A stretch of 64,000 nt of DNA from JAICSD01 sp963836665 (GTDB lineage: Bacteria; Acidobacteriota; Vicinamibacteria; Vicinamibacterales; 2-12-FULL-66-21). Shown here in pieces: positions 35,956 to 44,425 of the stretch. The stretch lies in assembly GCA_963836665.1 (NCBI GenBank), contig CAWIKL010000001.1, positions 1,922,001 to 1,986,000 of the forward strand, in the 5' to 3' direction. The translations under genes and the position numbers were made by a program. Position 1 is the stretch's first letter. Each line of letters opens with the position of its first letter. Below the pieces are notes generated by a model that did no database searches, was not told the DNA's origin, and worked only from the letters and a program-made list of their open reading frames with translations.

Positions 35956-37425
35956 ATGAGGCAGATCTGGGCAGTAACCACGGCGGCCGTGCTGGCAGCG
36001 GCCGGGCTGGCCGCGCAGGACGATGCGCTGACGGCTAAGGCACGCGCCATACACGAGCGCGTCATGACGCTCGACACACACAACGACATCAACCCCTCGA
36101 ACTTCACCAGTGTGTGCAACTACACGATGGATCTTGGCAACCAGGTCAACCTGCCGAAGATGATCAAGGGCGGCCTCGACGCCTCCTTCTTCATCGTTTA
36201 CGTCGGGCAGGACACGAGCGCCGACGCCTTCACGGCGGCGGGGTACGACCGCGCCTACCGGTCCGCCATCGAAAAGTTCGACGCCATCCACCGGCTGACC
36301 GAGCAGATCGCGCCCGACAAGATCGGCCTGGCGCTGACCTCTGCCGAGGCGCGAAAGGTCTATGCGTCTGGCCGCAAAGTCGCGTTCATCGGCGTCGAGA
36401 ATGGCTATCCCCTCGGCGAGGATCTCGGCCGCATCAAGGAGTTCTACGGCCGCGGCGCGCGCTATCTATCGCTCGCGCACAACGGCCACAGCCAGTTGTC
36501 CGACTCGAACACCGGCGAAGTCGAGGGCTGGAAGTGGCACGGCCTGTCACCGCTTGGCAAGCAGGCGATCGCCGAGATGAACCAGGTCGGCATCATGATC
36601 GACGTGTCGCACCCCTCGAAGGAGTCGATGATGCAGACCTTGCAACTGACCAGGGCGCCGATCATCGCATCGCATTCGGCGATGCGCGCGCTGGCCGACG
36701 TCAGCCGCAATCTCGACGACGAACAGCTGGCGGCGCTGAAAAAGAACGGCGGTGTGGTGCAGGTCGTCGCCTTCGCGTCGTACGTGAAGACAGACTCGGC
36801 CGAGCGCAAAGCGGCGCTCGACGCGCTGCGCAAGGAATTTGGCCTACCGGCGGCCACGCCGCTCGGCGGCGTCGGGGCCGGTGGCCGGGGCGCCAGAGGG
36901 GCGCGGGGGGCCGGCGCGCCTGGCAGCGACGTGACGGCCATCGGGCCGCAGAATCCGTGCGCCGGCAGCCGCGGCCGAGCTGGAGCGGACACCAGCGTCG
37001 CGGCAACCGGAAGTGGAGGTAGCGTGACGCCCACCCTGGCGGCACCGCCCGCGCAGGGTCGCGGTCGCGGCGGTCGTGGCAACGCGCTCGCCGCCCTGAG
37101 CGACGAGCAGCGCGCCGATCTGCAGAAGAAGCTCGACGAGATCAACGCAAAGCTGCCGCCGCCGGCGCGCGCGACGGTCAAGGATTTCGTCGATCACATC
37201 GATTACGCCGTGAAGAAGATCGGCATCGATCACGTCGGCATCTCGTCGGACTTCGACGGCGGTGGTGGCGTCGACGGCTGGAACGGGGCCGACGAGACAT
37301 TCAACGTCACGCTCGAACTGGTCCGGCGTGGCTATACCGAGAAGCAGATCGCCCAGATCTGGAGCGGCAATCTGCTACGCGTGATGGACGAAGTCCAGGC
37401 GGTGGCGAAGGAAGGTAGAAGGTAG
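35956..37425 (+). CDS. secreted membrane dipeptidase, M19 (renal dipeptidase) family, with Gly/Arg-rich insert
   Basis: A 489-aa zinc dipeptidase with a signal peptide (MRQIWAVTTAAVLAAAGLAA). Metal ligands are visible: His42/Asp44 in LDTHNDI, the bridging Glu in FIGVENGYPLG, His in MIDVSHPS and His in IIASHSAM; the late Asp lies in GISSDFDGGGGV. Family members hydrolyse dipeptides with D- or L-residues. Unusually, residues about 300-377 are a low-complexity Gly/Arg/Ala-rich stretch (GAGGRGARGARGAG, GRGRGGRG) inserted between core elements, making the protein about 80-100 aa longer than usual. A GGGAGGG ribosome-binding site precedes the ATG. The last codons and the TAG stop are part of a period-7 repeat. 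Confidence 0.9.
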   Translation: MRQIWAVTTAAVLAAAGLAAQDDALTAKARAIHERVMTLDTHNDINPSNFTSVCNYTMDLGNQVNLPKMIKGGLDASFFIVYVGQDTSADAFTAAGYDRAYRSAIEKFDAIHRLTEQIAPDKIGLALTSAEARKVYASGRKVAFIGVENGYPLGEDLGRIKEFYGRGARYLSLAHNGHSQLSDSNTGEVEGWKWHGLSPLGKQAIAEMNQVGIMIDVSHPSKESMMQTLQLTRAPIIASHSAMRALADVSRNLDDEQLAALKKNGGVVQVVAFASYVKTDSAERKAALDALRKEFGLPAATPLGGVGAGGRGARGARGAGAPGSDVTAIGPQNPCAGSRGRAGADTSVAATGSGGSVTPTLAAPPAQGRGRGGRGNALAALSDEQRADLQKKLDEINAKLPPPARATVKDFVDHIDYAVKKIGIDHVGISSDFDGGGGVDGWNGADETFNVTLELVRRGYTEKQIAQIWSGNLLRVMDEVQAVAKEGRR

Positions 37426-37461
37426 AAGGTAGAAGACAGAAGACAGAAGACAGAAGACAGA
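37413..37461 (+). repeat. period-7 direct repeat array (7 units) overlapping the M19 stop codon
   Basis: AGGTAGA x3 then AGACAGA x4, contiguous, 37413-37461. The first units encode the last residues (EGRR) and the TAG stop of the M19 gene; the rest fills the gap towards the PadR gene. Confidence 0.85.
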
Positions 37462-37502
37462 AGGTCCCGGGAACCTGCGCGGTGTGGCTCGCGTAAATAG
37501 CC

Positions 37503-37508
37503 TACAAT
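37503..37508 (+). promoter_or_regulatory. -10-like element of the PadR gene
   Basis: TACAAT, 8 nt before the ATG at 37517. No Shine-Dalgarno sequence is present in the short leader, so the message is likely leaderless. Confidence 0.4.
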
Positions 37509-37516
37509 GCAGTCAT

Positions 37517-37837
37517 ATGCCTGACGTCTATCTCGGCGAGCTCGAACAGATCGTCCTGCTCGCTGTGCTCCGCCTCGGCGACGAGGCCTACGCGGTGCCG
37601 ATCCTCGAGCAGATCGAGAAGCAAGCCGGACGGCGGGTCGCGCGCGGCGCGCTCTATACCGCGCTCGACCGCCTCGAGATCAAGGGCTGCCTGCGCTCGC
37701 GCCTCGGTCAGCCGCTTCCCGAGCGCGGCGGACGCGCCCGACGCTACTTTTCCGTGACCCCCGCCGCGCTGCGCGCGCTGAAACAGTCGCGCACGGCACT
37801 GCTCCGCCTGTGGAACGGCCTGGAGTCGATCCTGTGA
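37517..37837 (+). CDS. PadR-family transcriptional regulator
   Basis: A 106-aa winged-helix protein: LGELEQIVLLAVLRLGDEAY and GALYTALDRLEIKGCLRSR are the helix-turn-helix and wing parts of PadR, and the C-terminal helix is FSVTPAALRALKQSR. It overlaps the permease gene by 4 nt (GTGA). PadR genes coupled to large ADOP permeases are common in Acidobacteriota; the pair suggests that the regulator represses its own operon and senses a compound exported by or damaging the membrane (inference). The start at 37517 is preferred over 37484 because it gives the normal PadR N terminus and sits after a TACAAT element. Confidence 0.9.
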   Translation: MPDVYLGELEQIVLLAVLRLGDEAYAVPILEQIEKQAGRRVARGALYTALDRLEIKGCLRSRLGQPLPERGGRARRYFSVTPAALRALKQSRTALLRLWNGLESIL

Positions 37838-40440
37838 GGCTGGCGGAACGGCTGCTCGGGCTCGCCGTCCGTAACGCCGACGAGCGCGACATGATCCTCG
37901 GCGACCTCGAGGAAGAGCGTGCCGCGCGCGGTGTCGCGTGGTTCTACGGCCAGGCGATCGGCATCGCCGCGCACGCTGCGGTGCGTCCGAGCCCAGTGCA
38001 ACAACCCGCCCGTTCCGGAGACACGTTCATGAGCACGCTGGTCAAAGACATCCGCTACGGCTGGCGGGCACTGCGCAAGCGCCCGCTGGTCACTCTGACC
38101 GTGGCCGGCACGCTGGCGCTCGGCCTCGGCGCCAACGCCGCCATCTTCAACCTCGTCGATCGGCTCGTGCTGCGGCCGTTCCCGTTCGCCGATCCGGACA
38201 AGGTGGTGATGCTCGCCGAGACAGGCCCGGGACTCGATTTCAAGAAGGAGTCGGTCTCGGCGGCCAACTTCCTCGACTGGCGCGCGCAGGCCGACACCCT
38301 GACCGGTCTGTCCGGGCTGGCCTGGTGGGATGCCAACCTGATCGAGAAGAACGACCCCGAGCGCGTGCAGGGCTATTTCGCGTCGGCGGGCTTCTTCGAC
38401 GCACTCGGCGTGCGGCCGGCGCTCGGCCGCGGCTTCGTCCAAGACGATGAGACCTTCGGCCGCCACCACGTCGTCGTCCTGAGTGACGCGCTGTGGAAGC
38501 GGCGCTTCGACGGAGACGCAGCGATCCTCGGCCGCAGCATCACCATCGACGGTACGCCCTACCAGGTGATCGGCGTCGCGCCGCCGCGCTTCCAGTTTCC
38601 AGACGGTGCGTCGCTGTGGGCGCCGCTGGCCTTCGACCCAAAAACAGCGCCCAAGCGCGACAACCGCTTTCTCACGGTGGTCGGACACCTGGCGCCCGGC
38701 CGCACGCTCGACGACGCGCTGTCGCAGATGAGCGTCATCGCGGTGCGGCTCGCGCAACAGTATCCCGAGGCCAACCGTGATCACGGAGCGCATGTCTACA
38801 CGCTGTCGCAGGGAATGCTCGACGAAGGTACCGGCTCGCTCCTGTCGATGTGGCAGGCGTCGGCGTTGGTCGTCCTGCTCATTGCCTGCGCCAACATCGC
38901 CAACCTGATGCTAGCGCGCGCCGCCGAGCGCCAGCGCGACGTCGCGGTGCGGCTGGCGCTGGGGGCCAGCCGCGGCCGCATCATTCGCGAGCTGCTCACT
39001 GAGAGCGTCCTGCTCGCCTGCCTGGCCGTCGGCCCGGCGCTCGGCTTCGCCTGGGCGGGCCTCTACCTGATGCGCGTCGCGATGCCGGCCAACATCATCC
39101 GCTTCGTTCCCGGCTGGGAATCGATCGGCCCCGACTTCCGGCTGCTGGCGTTCACGCTGGTGCTCGCGCTGGTCACGGCGGTCATCTTCGGCATGCTGCC
39201 GGCGCTGCAGGCGGCGCGTTCGCGAGTCGCGGACGCGCTGAAGGAGGGCGGGCGCACCGCGACCGGCCGTCAGTGGCTGCGGCGCGCCATCGTCGTCGCC
39301 GAGATCGCGATCGCGCTGCCGCTGCTGGTGACGGCCGGGCTCGGCGTCATCGGCACCAATCGCTTTCTCAACGGTCCACAAGGTTACGATCCCGACGGTC
39401 TGCTGACCATGAAGCTCGTGCTGCCGGAGCGGACGTACGCCGACGACACGGCGCGCCGGCAGTTCGTCGAACGCGCAACGCGTGAGGTCTCGGCGGTCGC
39501 CGGCGTCACGCAGGCGGCGGTCGCCAACAATCCCCCCGCGACCGGGTCCAACTCGACGCGCACCATCGAGATCGACGGTCACCCGGCGCCGGATCCGAAG
39601 AACCTGCCGTCGGTCGACAACCGCGTCGTCACGCCGAGCTTCCTCGACGTCATGCGCATCCCGTTGCTGCGCGGCCGCGGCTTCACCGAGGCCGATCGCG
39701 AAGACGGGGCGCCGGTGGCGATCGTCAGCGAGTCGATGGCGCGCCAGTACTGGCCGGGCGAGGAACCGATCGGGCGGCGGCTGCGGGTCCGCGGCGGCAG
39801 CTGGCTCACCGTGGTCGGGGTGTGCGGCGACCTGATCCAGGACTGGTTCATGCGGCGCAACGTACCGACGCTGTACCGACCGATTGCGCAGGCGCCCTCG
39901 GACTACTTCAGCGTGATCGTGCGGACGTCCGCGGATCCGACCGCGGTCGCAGGCGGGGTTCGTGCCGCGCTACTGCACGTCGATCCCGTGCAGCCGGTGT
40001 TCGACATGATGACGATGCGGCGGCAGCTGCACGAACGAACCATCGGGTTGCAGTACCTGGCGTCGATCATGGCCATCTTCGCCACGCTCGGGTTGATCCT
40101 GGCGGCAGTCGGCCTCTACGCCGTGATCGCGTATTTTGTGTCGCAGCGGCGGCACGAAATCGGCCTGCGCATGGCGCTCGGCGCGACTGGCGCTGACGTC
40201 GTACGGCTGACGATCCGGCAGGCAGTGAAGCTCACCTTGATCGGCACGGTCATCGGCCTCGGACTGTCGTTCGCGATGGCGCGGCTGATGGAAGCGGCGC
40301 TGCTCGGCATCGCGAGCCGCGACGCGGGTGTGTTCGTGCTGTTCGCGGCGGTCCTGATGACGACCGCACTCCTGGCCGGCTACATCCCGGCGCGGCGGGC
40401 GGCGTCGATCGATCCGATGACGGCACTCCGCGCGGAATAG
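37834..40440 (+). CDS. MacB/FtsX-type ABC permease, ADOP family
   Basis: An 868-aa permease, GTG start at 37834. It begins with a permease-prefix segment (AERLLGLAVRNADERDMIL, residues about 3-25), then a transmembrane helix (LVTLTVAGTLALGLGANAAI), a periplasmic MacB-PCD domain (LGRGFVQDDETFGRHHVVVL) and two FtsX units of three helices each. The second unit includes FATLGLILAAVGLYAVIAYF and the coupling motif RRHEIGLRMALGA. No ATPase domain is fused, so an ATP-binding subunit must be supplied from elsewhere. It is translationally coupled to PadR. The C terminus DPMTALRAE is typical. It ends 22 nt before the convergent uridine kinase gene. Confidence 0.92.
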   Translation: MRLAERLLGLAVRNADERDMILGDLEEERAARGVAWFYGQAIGIAAHAAVRPSPVQQPARSGDTFMSTLVKDIRYGWRALRKRPLVTLTVAGTLALGLGANAAIFNLVDRLVLRPFPFADPDKVVMLAETGPGLDFKKESVSAANFLDWRAQADTLTGLSGLAWWDANLIEKNDPERVQGYFASAGFFDALGVRPALGRGFVQDDETFGRHHVVVLSDALWKRRFDGDAAILGRSITIDGTPYQVIGVAPPRFQFPDGASLWAPLAFDPKTAPKRDNRFLTVVGHLAPGRTLDDALSQMSVIAVRLAQQYPEANRDHGAHVYTLSQGMLDEGTGSLLSMWQASALVVLLIACANIANLMLARAAERQRDVAVRLALGASRGRIIRELLTESVLLACLAVGPALGFAWAGLYLMRVAMPANIIRFVPGWESIGPDFRLLAFTLVLALVTAVIFGMLPALQAARSRVADALKEGGRTATGRQWLRRAIVVAEIAIALPLLVTAGLGVIGTNRFLNGPQGYDPDGLLTMKLVLPERTYADDTARRQFVERATREVSAVAGVTQAAVANNPPATGSNSTRTIEIDGHPAPDPKNLPSVDNRVVTPSFLDVMRIPLLRGRGFTEADREDGAPVAIVSESMARQYWPGEEPIGRRLRVRGGSWLTVVGVCGDLIQDWFMRRNVPTLYRPIAQAPSDYFSVIVRTSADPTAVAGGVRAALLHVDPVQPVFDMMTMRRQLHERTIGLQYLASIMAIFATLGLILAAVGLYAVIAYFVSQRRHEIGLRMALGATGADVVRLTIRQAVKLTLIGTVIGLGLSFAMARLMEAALLGIASRDAGVFVLFAAVLMTTALLAGYIPARRAASIDPMTALRAE

Positions 40441-40462
40441 CAAGGGGGAAGGCGGGAACGTC

Positions 40463-41089
40463 TCAGGCGGAGCCGTCCGACGTCAGGCCGCGGATGAGCG
40501 TGAGCAACATGTCGATCGCAACGGCATTGTGACCGCCGAGCGGCACGACAATGTCCGCGTAGCGCTTGCTGGGCTCGACAAACTCCAGATGCATCGGCTT
40601 GACCGTCGAGAGGTATTGGTCGATCACCGACTGCATCGTTCGGCCGCGCTCCGCGGTGTCTCGCTGCAGCCGCCTGATGAAACGGGTGTCGTCGTCGGCA
40701 TCGACGAACACCTTGATGTCCATCAGCGCCCGCAACGCCGCATCGGTATAGATCAGGATGCCTTCGACGATCAGCGCCCGGCTGGGTGCGATGGCTTCGG
40801 TGGACGGCACGCGGGCATGCCGAGCGAAATCGTAGACGGGCGCCTCGATCGTGCGCCCGGCCCGCAGTTGGTGGACGTGGCGCACGAGCAGGTCGGTCTC
40901 GAGCGAGTCGGGATGGTCGTAATTGAGCGCGGCCCGCTCCTCCAGCCGCAGATCGTTGCGATCGCGATAGTAACGGTCGTGTTCGAGGACGGTGACGCCG
41001 GACCCTTCAACCGCCCCGACGATGCGCCGGACGACGGTGGTCTTGCCGGATCCGGAGCCACCGGCGACACCAATCACGAGCGGAGCCAT
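40463..41089 (-). CDS. udk: uridine kinase
   Basis: A 208-aa P-loop kinase that phosphorylates uridine and cytidine for pyrimidine salvage. The Walker A is GVAGGSGSGKTT at residues about 7-18. HDRYYRDRNDL and NYDHPDSLETDLL are uridine-kinase signatures, as are PVYDFARHARV and LIVEGILIYTD. The lid Arg cluster is RFIRRLQRDTAERGRTMQSV. Length and motifs fit Udk rather than phosphoribulokinase. It is a stand-alone minus-strand gene between the permease and a secreted hypothetical protein. Confidence 0.93.
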   Translation of the reverse strand: MAPLVIGVAGGSGSGKTTVVRRIVGAVEGSGVTVLEHDRYYRDRNDLRLEERAALNYDHPDSLETDLLVRHVHQLRAGRTIEAPVYDFARHARVPSTEAIAPSRALIVEGILIYTDAALRALMDIKVFVDADDDTRFIRRLQRDTAERGRTMQSVIDQYLSTVKPMHLEFVEPSKRYADIVVPLGGHNAVAIDMLLTLIRGLTSDGSA

Positions 41090-41143
41090 CTGTAGAGTCT
41101 ATCCGCCGGAGGCGGGCCACACAGAGCCTCTCTGGCTACAGCC

Positions 41144-41713
41144 CTATTTCGTGGGGTGCACGTCGCTCAGGATCACCGGCTCGTTGGTGAAGTTTTCCAG
41201 TTCGACGTTGCCGGTCTCGGTCGCCGTCACCTTGGTGTAGAGCGACGCCCATCCCTGACCGTGATCCGTCTTGTCGAGTTGGAGCTCGATGATTGTGAAC
41301 GGGTAGTCCATGGTGCGCGGATGGTTTGCCGCTTCCCACGATCCGATGTAGCGATCCGTCGCCACCACGATGCGGCGCCCGCCTTCCGGCTGGGGCAGCT
41401 GCCGCGCGAAGTGCACGTCGTAGCGCAGCGAGCCCGGGGTGTTGATGTAGCCGACCACCGGCATTTTCTGCAGCGCGTCGAGCAGCGCGTCCTGCCCCTT
41501 ACTGCGCAGGATCTCGATCAGCCGGTCGCGATCGGCGTCGGTCGACCAGCGGGTGACGGTGACGTCGACCTGAGCGGTCTGCGCCCGCGTGGTCATATTG
41601 CTCATGTTGACGGCGAATGCGGTGAACTTCTCTGGATGCGCCATGTTGGACTGCGCCGCCATGGGTACTGTGGCAATGGCCGTGAGAGCGATGGCCGCGA
41701 GACTTCTCATCAT
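41144..41713 (-). CDS. secreted protein of unknown function
   Basis: A 189-aa protein with signal peptide (MMRSLAAIALTAIATVPMAA). I do not recognise the family with confidence; similar secreted proteins are frequent in Acidobacteriota. After the signal it shows beta-rich sequence with VDVTVTRWSTDADRDRLI, LQKMPVVGYINTPGSLRYDV, RRIVVATDRYIGSWE and FTIIELQLDKTDHGQGW, and ends VILSDVHPTK. There is no catalytic-looking motif. A GGAGG box lies 9 nt before the ATG at 41713, which is why this start is preferred over 41734. Confidence 0.75.
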   Translation of the reverse strand: MMRSLAAIALTAIATVPMAAQSNMAHPEKFTAFAVNMSNMTTRAQTAQVDVTVTRWSTDADRDRLIEILRSKGQDALLDALQKMPVVGYINTPGSLRYDVHFARQLPQPEGGRRIVVATDRYIGSWEAANHPRTMDYPFTIIELQLDKTDHGQGWASLYTKVTATETGNVELENFTNEPVILSDVHPTK

Positions 41714-41793
41714 GTGACCCAACCTCCGAATCAATCAACGTCAGTGCAAATCGCTCGCCAGCGACGCACCGCGCAATCGCGCGGCTGATGAGC

Positions 41794-41799
41794 GATAAT
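41794..41799 (+). promoter_or_regulatory. -10-like element of the membrane glycosyltransferase-like gene
   Basis: GATAAT, 10 nt before the ATG at 41810, in the 96-nt divergent gap with the secreted protein. No clear -35 or Shine-Dalgarno sequence. Confidence 0.4.
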
Positions 41800-41809
41800 C
41801 CAGCCACCG

Positions 41810-43411
41810 ATGACATCTCAGCGCCGCAGCCTGGCCGCAGCGGTGTGCGTTTTCCTGGCTGTGCTGCACACGTGGCCGCTGGTCCTGCACCCCGGCCGCT
41901 ACTCTCGCAACGACAACGCCGACACACAGCTCAACGAGTGGATCCTGGCGTGGGTCGAGCATGAGCTACCGCGCGCGCCTGGGCAGCTGTTCGAGGCGAA
42001 CATTTTTTATCCGGCGCACGACGCCCTGGCGTTCTCCGAACCGTTGATCGTACCTGCGCTCCTTGGTGGTCCCCTGGCGTGGGCCGGCGGTTCGCCGGTG
42101 CTGGTCTACAACCTCGTGCTCATCGCCGGGTTCGCGCTGACGGCGTTCGCCACGTTCGTTCTCGTCGAGCGCTGGACTGGAAGCTGGACAGCCGGGCTTG
42201 TGGCCGGTTCAGCGTTCGCGTTCAACACCCATACGCTGACGCGACTCGCGCATGTACAGGGGATCCACATCTACTCGCTGCCGCTGGCGCTGCTGGCGGC
42301 CGACATCCTGCTGCGTGAGGGCTCCTGGACGGCTGCCGCCGGTCTTGTCGTCTCGCTCGCCCTCGCCGCCTATACCTCCGGATACTTGATCGTGTTCGCC
42401 GCGGTCATGCTCGCCGTCTTCGGCATCGCGGCGATGCCGGCGTGGCTGCCGCAGTGGCAGCGCATCGTGCCGCGCCTCGCGGCAACGGCGCTGGCGACCG
42501 CCGTGGTCCTGGCGCCGGTCTATCTGCCGTATCGCCGCGCCGCGATCGAGCAGCACATGCTGCGGAGCCTGGACATCGTCAAGGACTACTCGGCGACGCC
42601 GCGCGGTTACCTGGCAGCGGCGGGTCGCCTGCACATCTCGACCTGGAGCGGACGTTTCTTCAAGGATCCGGTCGACAGCTTCTTTCCGGGTTTTACGCTG
42701 ATCGGGCTCGCCCTGGTTGCGATCACCGCAGCGGCGCGCGAGCGCGGGCCGGCGCGGTGGCGTACGACGGCACTCGTCGCCATCGCCGCGACCGGGGTCG
42801 TGCTGTCGCTCGGCACGGCCACGCCGCTCTACGGCTGGCTCTACCACGCCTTTCCGCCGATGCAGGGTCTGCGCGCGGCGGCGCGTTTCGGCAACCTGTT
42901 CCTGCTCGGGATGGCGGTCCTCGCGGGCTTCGGGGCCGCGCGCGTGCGGCGTCCAGCCGTCGCCGCCGTGCTGCTGGTGCTGGTGAACGTCGAGGCGCTG
43001 CGCGCCCCGTTCACGTATCAACCTTTCAATGGCATTCCTTCCGTTTACTCGCTGCTGCGCGACGAGCCTGGCCGCGTCGTCGTCGCTGAGCAACCGTTCT
43101 ATCCACGCGGGGCCGTCTTTCTCAACGGCCCCTACGTTCTCAACTCCACGGCGCACTGGAAGCCATTGATGAACGGCTACAGCGGCTACACGCCGGAGAC
43201 CTATCAGAATTACGCGCAGGCGTTCTGGTACTTCCCGCAAGCATGGGCCATTCAGGCGATGAAGGACGCCGGCGTCACGCACGTCGTCGTGCACCCGGCC
43301 GCGTTCCGCCGCGATCACCAGGAGGTCGTGCCGATCCTCGACGCCCGCAGTGATTTCGAGCTGCTCGGGATCGGCGCCGACGACATCCGCCTCTATCGCC
43401 TCAAGCGGTGA
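41810..43411 (+). CDS. polytopic membrane protein, GT-C glycosyltransferase-like
   Basis: A 533-aa membrane protein with about ten hydrophobic segments. The first helix (LAAAVCVFLAVLHTWPLVLH) is followed by a loop with NDNADTQLNEWILAW, where the Asp pair occupies the place of the GT-C catalytic acid. Other segments are LVYNLVLIAGFALTAFATFV, LAATALATAVVLAPVYLP and LLGMAVLAGFGAARV. The C-terminal 120 residues are soluble and periplasmic-like (YSLLRDEPGRVVVAEQPFY). It resembles GT-C 'hypothetical' proteins of Acidobacteriota; donor and acceptor are unknown. The GTGA at its stop also forms a possible start of the dUTPase gene. Confidence 0.7.
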   Translation: MTSQRRSLAAAVCVFLAVLHTWPLVLHPGRYSRNDNADTQLNEWILAWVEHELPRAPGQLFEANIFYPAHDALAFSEPLIVPALLGGPLAWAGGSPVLVYNLVLIAGFALTAFATFVLVERWTGSWTAGLVAGSAFAFNTHTLTRLAHVQGIHIYSLPLALLAADILLREGSWTAAAGLVVSLALAAYTSGYLIVFAAVMLAVFGIAAMPAWLPQWQRIVPRLAATALATAVVLAPVYLPYRRAAIEQHMLRSLDIVKDYSATPRGYLAAAGRLHISTWSGRFFKDPVDSFFPGFTLIGLALVAITAAARERGPARWRTTALVAIAATGVVLSLGTATPLYGWLYHAFPPMQGLRAAARFGNLFLLGMAVLAGFGAARVRRPAVAAVLLVLVNVEALRAPFTYQPFNGIPSVYSLLRDEPGRVVVAEQPFYPRGAVFLNGPYVLNSTAHWKPLMNGYSGYTPETYQNYAQAFWYFPQAWAIQAMKDAGVTHVVVHPAAFRRDHQEVVPILDARSDFELLGIGADDIRLYRLKR

Positions 43412-43431
43412 GCCTGCGCTACAGTGGCGTG

Positions 43432-43902
43432 ATGCTCAGCGTCCGCATTCACCGTCTTCATCCCTCCGTGCCGCTGCCCAAGTACGAGACGGCCGGTGCG
43501 GCCGGCTTCGATCTGTCGGCGAGCGAAGAGGTCGTCGTCCAGCCCGGGCGCGTCGCGCTGATTCCCACGGGGCTGGTAATCGAGGTCCCTGCAGGTCACT
43601 TCCTCGGTGTGTTCGCGCGTAGCAGCACCCCGCTGCGCCGCGGCTTGATGGTCGGGAACGGAGTCGGCGTGATCGACGAGGACTATTGCGGGCCGAACGA
43701 CGAAATCAAGGTCCAGGTGCTCAACTTCACCAGCGAAGCGGTGACCGTGGCGAAGGGTGATCGGATTGCGCAGGGCCTGTTCATCCCGGTCGCGCGCGCG
43801 GCCTGGCAGGAGACCGCCGGCGCGCCGCGCGGCGATTCACGCGGCGGCTTCGGCTCCACTGACACGGGCAGTCCGCAGACGGCAGCCGAGCGACGTCCGT
43901 AG
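43432..43902 (+). CDS. dut: dUTPase-family nucleotidohydrolase
   Basis: A 156-aa enzyme of the trimeric dUTPase fold, hydrolysing dUTP to dUMP and PPi. All five motifs are present: AGAAGFDLSA (22-31), ARSSTPLRRG (62-71), GVGVIDEDYCG (77-87), GDRIAQGLF (109-117) and RGGFGST (137-143). The catalytic Asp82 is kept, but the usual Arg of motif 3 (DYRG) is Cys86. ATG at 43432 is chosen because it yields the normal N terminus LSVRIHRLHPSVPLPKYET; a GTG at 43408, overlapping the previous stop, is possible. It is followed after 18 nt by a deoxynucleotide N-hydrolase-like gene. Confidence 0.9.
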   Translation: MLSVRIHRLHPSVPLPKYETAGAAGFDLSASEEVVVQPGRVALIPTGLVIEVPAGHFLGVFARSSTPLRRGLMVGNGVGVIDEDYCGPNDEIKVQVLNFTSEAVTVAKGDRIAQGLFIPVARAAWQETAGAPRGDSRGGFGSTDTGSPQTAAERRP

Positions 43903-43920
43903 ACGCAGCAGATCTCCAGG

Positions 43921-44361
43921 ATGCGTATCTATCTCGCTTGTACGGTTCGCGGCGATCGCTCGGCGGTCGCCGCGCTGCGCTCCTTGGTTGCCCGGCTGCA
44001 ACAGGATGGGCACACGATCCTGACGACGCACCTGTTGGAAGATGGCGTCGAGGCGGCGGAAGCGGCGCTCAGCGAGCGCGACGTCTACGAGCGTGACGTC
44101 GCGTGGCTGGAGTCGTGCGATCTGCTCATCGCCGACGCGTCGGGCTCGAGTTTCGGTGTCGGCTTCGAGGTGGGCTACGTGCTCGGGCGATCCGATGGCA
44201 CGGGACAGCGCGTCTTCCTGCTCTACCGCCGCGATCGCCTCAATCACATCTCGCGACTGATCGCCGGCAACAGCCATCCGCGCTGCACGGTCTTGACGTA
44301 TGACAACCCGACCGATCTGGTCGAGCAGATGTCGCGACGTTTGCGGGACGCCCTGAGCTGA
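43921..44361 (+). CDS. DNPH1/RCL-like 2'-deoxynucleoside 5'-phosphate N-hydrolase
   Basis: A 146-aa protein of the nucleoside deoxyribosyltransferase/RCL superfamily. The N-terminal phosphate loop CTVRGDR (7-13) corresponds to GSIRGGR of human DNPH1. The strand and helix with YERDVAWLESCDLLIAD match its QDLNWLQ...VVVAE segment, and SFGVGFEVGYVLG (78-90) corresponds to SLGVGYELG with the catalytic Glu83. DNPH1 cleaves modified deoxynucleotides such as 5-hydroxymethyl-dUMP to base and deoxyribose 5-phosphate (established for the human enzyme). Directly following a dUTPase gene, it probably cleans the dUMP-analogue pool (inference). Confidence 0.8.
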   Translation: MRIYLACTVRGDRSAVAALRSLVARLQQDGHTILTTHLLEDGVEAAEAALSERDVYERDVAWLESCDLLIADASGSSFGVGFEVGYVLGRSDGTGQRVFLLYRRDRLNHISRLIAGNSHPRCTVLTYDNPTDLVEQMSRRLRDALS

Positions 44362-44425
44362 AGGGTTCAGGGGCGCCGCCTCCGCCGCGGGTTGCGATGA
44401 TCGGCGCCGCGGAGATGCTACGGAT

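Noticed and set aside
37413..37461. CRISPR or mobile-element origin for the repeat array
   Set aside because: The units are 7 bp and contiguous with no spacers, no cas genes, no terminal inverted repeats and no transposase.
44362..44425. Terminator between the DNPH1-like and RND genes
   Set aside because: GC-rich self-complementary bits (GGCGCCGC) are present but there is no T-run on either strand and no clear single stem.
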